Of a stretch of DNA of 64,000 bases, positions 55,623-64,000 are shown piece after piece; position 1 is the first letter of the stretch, and every line of letters starts with the position of its first letter. The notes beneath the pieces are model-generated. The model saw only the letters and a list, made by a program, of their open reading frames with translations. It was not told where the DNA came from and did not search any database. Origin of the DNA: Trachythela sp. YZ-2020 (Eukaryota; Cnidaria; Anthozoa; Malacalcyonacea; Clavulariidae); NCBI GenBank assembly GCA_016169945.1, contig JADLSH010000254.1, positions 310,001 through 374,000 of the forward strand, written 5' to 3'. A program made the position numbers and the translations under genes.

Positions 55623-57080
55623 ATGGCAACATATCGAAGATATGGTTTTGAAGAAGAACGATTTCAACAAGCTGTCAGTCAGAACTTTCACTGCATTATC
55701 TGCACAAATGTTCTTCGAGATCCAGTCATGTGCCGTGAAAATCAACATCTATTCTGCCGCGCTTGTATCACCAGACATCTGGCAAACTCTCAAACATGCC
55801 CAACATGTATGCAAGAACTCAATGTCGATACGTTAAGCAAGGCCCCTCGAGCCGTAACGAACTTTCTATCCGAGTTGAACATCCGTTGCGATTTCCACGA
55901 CCGAGGTTGCTTGGTTTTGATAGAGTTGGCAAATCTTGAGAAGCATGTTAAGGAGTGCGGGTTTGCTCCTGTAGTCTGTTCGAACGAAGGATGTCAACTT
56001 GTCGTGAATCAACGAGATTTAGTTCATCATGAGTCTACTGTATGTGAACAACGAAGGGTGAAGTGTCATAATTGCGCCGAGCTGCGACAAGAGATGGATA
56101 CGGTGAAGACTACGTTGGCAGAAATGAACGAGAAACTCGACGCAATTCACGATAAATTCGAGAGCATGGAAAAGCAACCGGAAAATATACCGAGGTCCAA
56201 AGTGGTTGTAGCTGGAGGTTGGAATTATGATTCAGACCAGTTGAATTCTGTAGAATTGTTCGATCCATCAAAAGGTACGTGGAGTTATCTACAACCCACG
56301 AAAGAGCATCGCGAAAGTGCATCAGCGTTTGTTTACAAGAATCAGATCGTTGTTTGTGGTGGTTGTATCAAATCAATTCAAGGACGAACTGATTCAATGG
56401 AAGCACTGCAGAATGCTGACCAAGCTACTCCGTTGTCAACATGGAAACATTTCCCTGCGAAACTACCCGGAAAGTTGACAAAATTCAGTACTGTTGTTTA
56501 CAATGATAGTTTGATAGTCGTAGGAGGTTATGATGAAGCTACTAAAAGCTACTCCGGGAGTATCTCAGAGGTTTCGCTTGTTCACCCTTATGCCATTAAA
56601 ATGTTGACAAAAATGCCACGGAACATATGCTGGCATGCTGTTGAATTATTTGGTGATAAGGTTGTAATTGTAGGAGGATATACGACCCAAGGCAGCATTA
56701 GTAATGTGCTTATGTATGACATTAAGAAGAATAAATGTGAAGAGTTAGCACCCTTGCCCTATCCAGTATATGACACGGCCACAGTCAGATGGGCTGATAA
56801 TGTTATTGTAATTGGTGGGATGGATTGTGATGAGGAGTCAATAAATACTGTTATAATTTACAATGTAAAGTCCCAGAAGAGCTATAGTTTACCTCCCATG
56901 ATTCATAAGAGATCATCGTGTACCGCAGTTGTTGTTGATAATACCATCATTGTTATGGGTGGAGAAGATGAGGAAGGAACTCTGAATTCTGTAGAAAGAT
57001 TTAGTTTCATGAGTTACACTTGGGAAGAACTATCGTCCATGCATGAGGCAAGATGGAGATTTACCTCAGTTGCATGCTAA
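55623..57080 (+). CDS. RING - TRAF-type zinc finger - coiled coil - kelch protein, 485 aa, single exon
   Basis: A probable ubiquitin ligase. The RING finger holds C24, C27, C37, H42, C45, C48, C59 and C62 (CIICTNV ... HLFCRACITRH ... CPTC). TRAF-like Cys/His pairs follow (CDFHDRGC, HVKECGFAPVVCSNEGC, VCEQRRVKCHNC, ~88-150). A helical segment (ELRQEMDTVKTTLAEMNEKL) may dimerise. Six kelch blades then run to the end, each with a GG turn (VVVAGGW, VVCGGC, IVVGGY, VIVGGY, IVIGGM, IVMGGE). In such proteins the kelch propeller binds the substrate and the RING recruits the E2. I take the ATG at 55623; an upstream ATG at 55579 is out of frame. An acceptor-like CCTCACAG at 55508 may end a leader intron. 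AATAAA lies at 57138. Confidence 0.88.
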   Translation: MATYRRYGFEEERFQQAVSQNFHCIICTNVLRDPVMCRENQHLFCRACITRHLANSQTCPTCMQELNVDTLSKAPRAVTNFLSELNIRCDFHDRGCLVLIELANLEKHVKECGFAPVVCSNEGCQLVVNQRDLVHHESTVCEQRRVKCHNCAELRQEMDTVKTTLAEMNEKLDAIHDKFESMEKQPENIPRSKVVVAGGWNYDSDQLNSVELFDPSKGTWSYLQPTKEHRESASAFVYKNQIVVCGGCIKSIQGRTDSMEALQNADQATPLSTWKHFPAKLPGKLTKFSTVVYNDSLIVVGGYDEATKSYSGSISEVSLVHPYAIKMLTKMPRNICWHAVELFGDKVVIVGGYTTQGSISNVLMYDIKKNKCEELAPLPYPVYDTATVRWADNVIVIGGMDCDEESINTVIIYNVKSQKSYSLPPMIHKRSSCTAVVVDNTIIVMGGEDEEGTLNSVERFSFMSYTWEELSSMHEARWRFTSVAC

Positions 57081-57143
57081 CTAGACCTAAGATAAATTAA
57101 TCCCAAGATATGTAGAACTTTGTAATTTATTTGTTTAAATAAA

Positions 57144-58499
57144 TGGTGTAAATTCTTGATGTGTGTTATTGATATAAAACATGCATGATATTGTCTAAAC
57201 AAAGCCGTATGGCAAGTGGCAAATTCAAGAACTACTTTATATGAAAAACAACTGCCACATAAAGTTTAGATATTAAGCTAGCTAAACAATCGTTTTATGA
57301 GATGGGGGTGAGATAGTGCATGTTAAAATTTCACTGATATTTTAGCTACTATTCTACTGCGTCAAGCTTACTCGGAAATGTTCGTTGACTTAATTTGTTC
57401 CTCTATTTATTTCGGCCTCGCATTACGGTTGCCAAGCTCTTCTTCTCCATATTACATGTTAGTATCTTGGATTTGTTGAATGTGATTCTTCATTGGCCTT
57501 CCACAGCTTTTTTACAATGAGTAGGTTCCCAAAAACAGACACATAAACATATGAACATTGATCCCAACTCCAAATAATCGGAAAAGAAAAATTTACTTCT
57601 ACTTGGAACATCCCACTACTTTCGTTTCTTGAGAAGGAGTGGAAAATACATTATTAATCCTTTTTGAAATAATGTGCAGATTCAAAATATATTATCTCAG
57701 ATTGTATTGAGAATATATTTTATCAAATTCGGGGGCTTTTAGAACTGTACTAATAACCCTATTCTGTGGTAATAGGAACAATTGTTGTTGATTAACACAA
57801 AATACGAACCATGCAGTTATTAAGAATCAATTCTGCCTGATTTCTCACTATATATATAACCGTAATATAAGAACAACTTCAGCCTACAACAAAAAGTAGT
57901 GGTTCGTAATTTTATGCGGGTCTTCACCGTATCTCATAGTTTTCTACCATCTTGTAAAAATAGTATTTTGCAAACAATGTTGCAATAATGAAACACTTTC
58001 AGCAGCGAACCAATACTGCAATAGATAAATGAATTATGAAATTTTTAAACTAAAATCTTTAAATACGTAATCGTAGGAAGCCAAAACAATGGCTAGGTAT
58101 TTTTTTACAATTTAAGTAACTTGTATCAGACATCTCAGAATACATCTCACAGATTATCACCCGAGTGTTTCTCGCAACATTTTACGCGAGGCTTGGTAAC
58201 AAGTTGTAGCAAGCTTTTGAAACAAGTTACAAGGTGTATCACGTGTTCATAAACATTGCAGTAACACTCTCCTCAGCAGAGGCTGTGAGCTTTAATCAAA
58301 ACGTCGTGTAAGACTAATGAAAATGCTCGCACAGCCTCTGCGGAGGAGATTGTTGCAGCAACAAGTCGTTAACAAGTGACAATCAAGAAACTGGGAAGAA
58401 GCAGTTGTGAACACAACTACATATCCGGTTGTATCAACAAGTTGTAGCATTTTTGATTTAATAATGATTTAATAAGATTCGGCAACTACCTAAAATTAC
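57144..58499. other. Downstream flank and duplication junction; no gene recognised
   Basis: Up to about 57715 the sequence matches the flank after the second copy (for example TTTTTGAAATAATGTGCAGA at 57660 and 62020). From about 57960 it matches the sequence before the first copy. The junction of the tandem duplication therefore lies between 57715 and 57960. An inverted pair around AGCCTCTGC lies near 58270-58345. Confidence 0.6.
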
Positions 58500-59600
58500 A
58501 ACAATGTAGTGCCAGGGAGTTCGCCACAGGTTTCTCCAATTACGGCGACCCCATAATTTACATAACAATTTACGTATTACTACGAAACGATATAAAAAGA
58601 ACAACAGAATTACAAAACGACTAACTGACAACTAACAACAGTTTAAAACACCATAAAAGGACTTAGCCTTTTTACATTTAACACAGACAGATTTCCAAGT
58701 CCGTGGATCATCACAGTTATACATGTTCGATAGCGCGTTCTTATAATACAGCTTCAGTCCTGATTTAAAAGCAAAAAAACACAATGTTTCTGTGTCGAAG
58801 GTTATCACTTAAAATGTTCCAGGTTTTACAAGCTCTAATAAAATAAGAGGGCTGGAAGGTTACAGTTTTAGCAGAAGGTATTAAGAATTTAATTAGATTG
58901 ACATTCGTTTCACTCCTAGTGATTCCTGATCCTGAAATAACCGGTCGAGCACTGTCGTCAATATATGTATAATTGTTAATGATTTTATAGAGTAGAACCA
59001 TATCCAGGTATTCGTGCCAGTAAGTTATGGGTAGTAGGTCTAGATTATGAAGTCTCGTTGTATACGGTACGTTGGTGACAAACCCAAGATTGAGAATGAA
59101 TTTGGTCGCTCTTCTCTGCACCTTTTCTATGTTTTCAATTAACTTTATGGATTGTGGACACCATCACACCATACCTGGGATGCGTACGCAAGATTGCTTC
59201 GTACGAGCTGTAAGTACAAAAATTTTCTCGCCTTGATGTCCGTCATCTCCAAAGTAGACCGCCTGATTAATCCAAGCAGTTTGCTAGCTTTGGACCTAAC
59301 TTTACTCACTTGATCGATCCATGTTAATTTGGGAGTGATAATTATACCTAGATCAACTTCATCATTAGAAAAGGACAACTGGTCACCGCCAAGACTGTAT
59401 GGAAAAACCAATGGTGATGTTTTTCTGGTTATAGAGAGTACCTTGCACTTGGATTGATTGAAATGAAGGTGATTTACATTAGACCAACAGTGAAGATCTT
59501 GAATATCCTCTTGCAAGACCAAGGCATCATAAGGATTCTTTATGCATCGATACAACTTGGTGTCGTCAGCAAACAGTCCTTTTTGCTGCAGGAATGTAAA
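58500..59600 (-). mobile_element. 5'-truncated non-LTR retrotransposon (RT fragment)
   Basis: The minus strand reads GLFADDTKLYRC, where FADD is the reverse-transcriptase catalytic box. It continues HFNQSKCKVLSITRK, VDLGIIITPKLTW and YLQLVRSNLAYASQVW. An 8-bp insertion near 59150 then shifts the frame, and KVQRRATKFILN ... ACKTWNILSDNLRHR continues to 58765. It is a jockey/CR1-type remnant, different from the one in the 35-47 kb array. Confidence 0.85.
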
Positions 59601-59875
59601 CTATTCAGAGTCACGACACAATATTATCCTGTTCTTTATCCGGTCTAAGTGCCACTGGTTCCATGTCGCAGTATTTGTATTGAGGCTCGAAGTAATAACA
59701 ATATATTATGTTGAAACCATTACTATGGACACATTGGTCTGTTGTTCTATAGTTCCATAGATTAAAGACATTCAACAACACTCTAAAGCAATGTAGCTAC
59801 CGGTACTTCATCATGAAGTATTCAACTGGCAATGGCATATTGAGAAAGACTGTCGTTCATGTCTGCTGAACAAGA

Positions 59876-61344
59876 ATGGCAACATATCGAAGATATGGTT
59901 TTGAAGAAGAACGATTTCAACAAGCTGTCAGTCAGAACTTTCACTGCATTATCTGCACAAATGTTCTTCGAGATCCAGTCATGTGCCGTGAAAATCAACA
60001 TCTATTCTGCCGCGCTTGTATCACCAGACATCTGGCAAACTCTCAAACATGCCCAACATGTATGCAAGAAATCAATGTTGATACGTTAAGCAAGGCCCCT
60101 CGAGCCGTAACGAACTTTCTATCGGAGTTGACGATTCGTTGCGATTTCCACGACCGAGGTTGCTTGGTCTTGATAGAGTTGGCAAATCTCGAGAAGCATG
60201 TTAAGGAGTGTGGGTTTGCTCCTGCGGTCTGTTCGAACGAAGGATGTCAACTTGTCGTGAATCAACGAGATTTAGTTCATCACGAGTCTACTGTATGTGA
60301 ACAACGAAGGGTGAGGTGTCATAATTGCGCCGAGCTGCGACAAGAAATGGATACGGTGAAGACTTCGTTGGCAGAAATGAACGAGAAACTCGACGCAATT
60401 CACGATAAATTCGACAGCACCGAAAAGCAACCGGAAAATATGCCGAGGTCCAAAGTGGTCGTAGCTGGTGGTTGGAATAAAAATTCACTGAATTCCGTAG
60501 AATTGTTCGATCCATCAAAAGGTACGTGGAGTTATCTACAACCCATGAAAGAATATCGCGAAAAAGCATCAGCGTTTGTTTACAACAACCAGATTGTCGT
60601 TTCTGGTGGTTGGATCACATCGAATCCATACGTAAGACGAACTGATTCAATGGAAGCACTGCAGAATTCTGACCAAGTTACTCCGTTGTCAACATGGAAC
60701 AATTTCCCTGCGAAACTTCCCGGAAAGTTGACAAACTTCAGTACTGTTGTTTGCAATGATAGTTTGATAGTCGTAGGAAGTTATGATGAAGATACTCTAA
60801 GCAACTCCAGGAGTATCTCAGAAGTTTCGCTTATTCACCCTTATGCTATAAAAATGTTGACCAAAATGCCACGGAACATAATGTGGCATGCTGTTGAATT
60901 ATTTGGTAGTAAGGTTGTAATTGTAGGAGGACGTACAATCCAAGGCAACATTAGTAATGTGCTTATGTATGACATTAAGAAGAATAAATGTGAAGAGTTA
61001 GCACCCTTGCCATATCCAGTGCATAACATGGCCACAGTGAGATGAGCTGAGAATGTTGTTGTAATTGGTGGGATAGATAGTGATGACGAGTCATTAAATA
61101 CTGTCATAATTTACAATGTAAAGTCCCAGAAGAGCTGTTGGTTACCTCCCATCATTCATAAGAGATCAGGATGTACCGCAGTTGTTGTTGATATGTTGAT
61201 AATACTATAATTGTTATGGGTGGAGAAGATCAGAAAGGAAGCATTCTAAATTCTGTAGAAAGATTTAGTTTCATGAGTTACACTTGGGAAGAACTTCCGT
61301 CCATGCATGAGGAAAGACGAGACTCTACTTCTGTTGCATGTTAA
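59876..61344 (+). pseudogene. Second RING-TRAF-kelch copy, broken in the last kelch blades
   Basis: Collinear with 55623-57080. RING, TRAF-type fingers, coiled coil and about four kelch blades are intact, then the TGG of VRWAD is TGA at 61043-61045, leaving 389 codons. Further on, an 8-bp insertion (ATGTTGAT near 61192) shifts the frame, and the homology continues to a matching end at 61344. A truncated ligase with an incomplete propeller could still be made, but two independent breaks suggest loss of function. Confidence 0.85.
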
Positions 61345-62109
61345 CCAGACCTAAATAGAAATAGTTTAATCCCAAAATATATGTAAAACTTTGTAATATA
61401 TTTGTTTAAATATATTGTTTAAATTCGTGATGTGTATTATTGATCATAAAACATGTCTTATATATATATGCCTTACATCTTTTCATATATTTACTTTATA
61501 TGAAAAGAAGCTACAAAAGTATAAATATTAAGCTAGATCAACAATCGTTTTATGAGATGGCGGTGAGATAGTGTTAAAATATCACTGTCAATGTAACCGA
61601 CTACTACTACTCCACTGCGTCAAGCTCACTCGGAACCTTTCGTTGACTTGATCCTCCATTTGTTTCCTCCATTACGGTCGCCAAGCTTTTCTTGTCCATG
61701 TTAAATAGTACTTTCGTGGAGCTGCTGAGTGTAATTCTTTCTCGACATTTAACGGCTACTTTTACCATGAGTACCAGACTGTAAGGTTATATTTTTGCGC
61801 GGGGAATATTTCCGTGTACCGTGTGAGTAGACTCCGAAAAACTGACACGTAAATCGGATTGGTTCTTCCAGAACTCAGAAGAACTAAAACATATGAACAT
61901 CGATCCCCACAACAAAAGCTAACAAATATTCAGCGAAGAAACAATTCATCTGTACTTCGGAACATCCCACTACTTTCATTTCTTTGCAAAGAGCGGGAAA
62001 AGACATTATACAGTAAATCCTTTTTGAAATAATGTGCAGATTCAAAATATATTATCTCAGATTGTATGTTATAACTCCCTTGTTATTTTGGCAATTTTGA
62101 CAACTAGAA
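61345..62109. other. Right flank of the duplicated segment; no gene recognised
   Basis: Matches 57081-57715, then enters the 3' end of the second receptor gene. Confidence 0.6.
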
Positions 62110-64000
62110 TCAAGTTTCTATCTGCATTTCATTGGTATGTACTTGGCGTGTTGCTTGTGGTGTTGTCCTCGCACTAGAACTCTGACCAAGGAAATCTTGA
62201 ATGAAGTAAGGAACGCGACAGTTTTGACAACATAATATTGACTTGAACGCTTTTCGGAAATTACTTCCAAGTAGACAATAAATGATTGGATTACAAGCAC
62301 AATGTGTTGTAGCTATCAGAAGAGAGGGATACCACACATATCTAGAGAAAAAGTCAATTACATGTTAGTTGAGTCACTTAGTCAATAGATCAATCAATAA
62401 ATATATGAAACAATCAAATGATCGATCAATTAATCAAATGATCAATCAATCAATGAAATTATCAATCAAGCAATGAATGATCAATCAAATTATCAATCAA
62501 TCAATGAAATAATCAATCAATGAAATAATCAATCAATCAAATGATAAATCAATTAATCAAATGATAAATCAATTAATCAAAAGATCAAACTATCAAACAA
62601 TTAACCAATCAATTAATCAATTAATTCATCAATTAGTAAGATGTTTCATAAAATGAATAAACAGAACAACTTACGTGTAGACACTGCGATAGTCCACTTC
62701 CAATCTCTTCAGTGTATAAAGGATATTATAAGGCGTCCAAGCGACAAAAAATACGATCAATGTGACCATGACCATTCTAACTACTCCTTGTCGTGATCTG
62801 TACACAGCAATATTACCTTGATTTTCTCCAGGGATTACCTGTATTGGTTATAAGAAGGTGATATGGGCGTTTTTATTGGGCAAAATGTACTAATTTCCAG
62901 CATTATGGAATATACGCAGAGAAGTAGACTTGCTACAAGTCGACTCGCATTATAATGACTGGATTAATAAAGACTGAGTTTACTGGGTTAATACGGACTA
63001 AGGGCGAGCCCAACTGTATCAACTGCCCAATTTCCGACTCGCACTTTCGTTGAATTGGGCTTAACTGCGCGTCTGGGCTTCACCGCGCGTCAATGGAGTC
63101 GACTTGTAGCAAGTCTAGCAGAGAAGGTGATATGTACTGTGTGAATGCTTGTGCGAAATATATCTCTTATGGATGAAGAATAGACTTATGTATTTAAGAC
63201 AGACATGCAGCTAGAGTATTATCACTATTATGCCATTTCTTGCGACATTCTCTTCGCCAGAAACAGTAAAGCTTAAAGAACTTGTAAAGCTTAAAGAACT
63301 TGATTTTCCATGTTTATATTGTATTTAGATGTCTGAGAATTTTGGTAACTGAAAGAGATGCTCACATCCTATCCTTCTTGGTTGTGTTTATAATGCAGTT
63401 TAGCTAGAAAATTGTTTATACTTGTCACAGAATGTAGAGAGTCAGCTCCTATTAACTGTCATTGAACATGAAACTACGCATGCGCTTGCAGTAAAAACGC
63501 GAAAGGTAAAATTGGCTCCAAGAACGAAGGAATGTTTGAATGTAAAAAGAGCAATAGCGCTTCCATAATCTCAACAGCGTAATGAATTGATGCATAATAT
63601 GTAACCAAAAAGCCTTTGTGGAGAAGAGAGTCATGACTTTTGCGCTTTCATCTCAATAACTAAAACAACCCTGCCGGGGGGGAAGGGCGTCAAATTAGAT
63701 TAGCGACATACCTGTTTCAACCTACGTACAACGAAGGAATAAAAATACGACGCGACAGTAAACGGTATGATATACAAAACTACAACAATTCCAATACCGT
63801 GAATATTCTTCGCTTTAAGACTCGGCCAACGATACGTACAATCGCAACTGAGTTGATCTCCTTCGCTCATGAGATTCCTTCCACAATAATACAAAGTTGG
63901 AAAGTAGATTGTGAAAGAAAGCAGCCATATTGATGGAATGATATATTTTAATCGTTCTTTAACACAATCTAAGTCCATGGGTCTACATATTGCATAGTAA
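62110..64000 (-). CDS. Second rhodopsin-family GPCR, cut by the window edge
   Basis: Exons 64000(partial)-63712, 62838-62675 and 62341-62110. The visible part starts just after the E/DRY position (YYAICRPM), then TM4 (YIIPSIWLLSFTIYFPTLYY), the loop SCDCTYRWPSLKAKN, TM5, TM6 (IVFFVAWTPYNILY), TM7 (CNPIIYCLLGSNF) and a 47-residue tail with FKSILCC, a likely palmitoylation site. It is a close paralogue of the gene at 50476-54036. One difference is an intron (62839-63711) between TM5 and TM6 that the first gene lacks. Its TM7 exon is intact. The N-terminus and TM1-TM3 lie beyond position 64000. Confidence 0.88.
62370..62640. repeat. Degenerate AATCAATCAAT / AAATGAT repeat
   Basis: Short units such as AATCAATCAATGAAATAATC repeated loosely in the last intron of the second receptor gene. 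Confidence 0.85.

Overview
The window is animal nuclear DNA. It is AT-rich, its genes are split by many GT/AG introns, and it is dense in short DNA transposons, tRNA-derived SINEs, non-LTR retroelement debris and tandem repeats. Rhodopsin-type receptors, a Mib/Herc2 exon, thyroglobulin type-1 domains, an ANKRD66-like gene and GDP-glucose phosphorylase place it in Metazoa. The mix of lineage-specific secreted proteins with this repeat load suggests an early-branching marine invertebrate, most likely a cnidarian. The species cannot be named from the sequence.

Layout. 0-5.8 kb: a 2.1-kb foldback repeat, one Mib/Herc2 exon (minus) and a hAT-type MITE. 5.8-8.5 kb: a three-exon ANKRD66-like gene whose first intron is a 45-bp minisatellite and whose second is an ~850-bp GTTA array. 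8.5-14.7 kb: mostly repeats, including a 271-bp near-perfect palindrome. 14.7-23.5 kb: an eight-exon gene for a secreted protein with two thyroglobulin type-1 domains and a trypsin fold that has lost two of its three catalytic residues. 25.7-49.9 kb (minus): an 11-exon GDP-D-glucose phosphorylase (GDPGP1) gene. Its fourth intron holds a small six-cysteine secreted peptide gene, a decayed copy of that gene and a Mutator-like element with a captured helicase fragment. Its second intron (~15 kb) holds six tandem opposite-strand genes for signal-peptide proteins with a CBM6/35-like domain. 50.5-64 kb: two receptor genes (minus) flank two copies of an intronless RING-TRAF zinc finger-kelch gene.

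The most unusual region is the 35-47 kb array. One copy is full length (647 aa, with a GPI-like tail). Two are internally deleted but keep the tail. Three are cut short next to a retrotransposon 3' end and lack the tail. One locus could therefore make long anchored, short anchored and short soluble forms of the same putative lectin domain. Elsewhere, a hAT MITE sits in the last exon of one receptor and stops it right after NPxxY, and one RING-kelch copy carries a nonsense codon and a frameshift.

Exon models were built by hand from reading frames, splice-site sequence and family resemblance. Domain names come from visible motifs. No alignment or database search was run.
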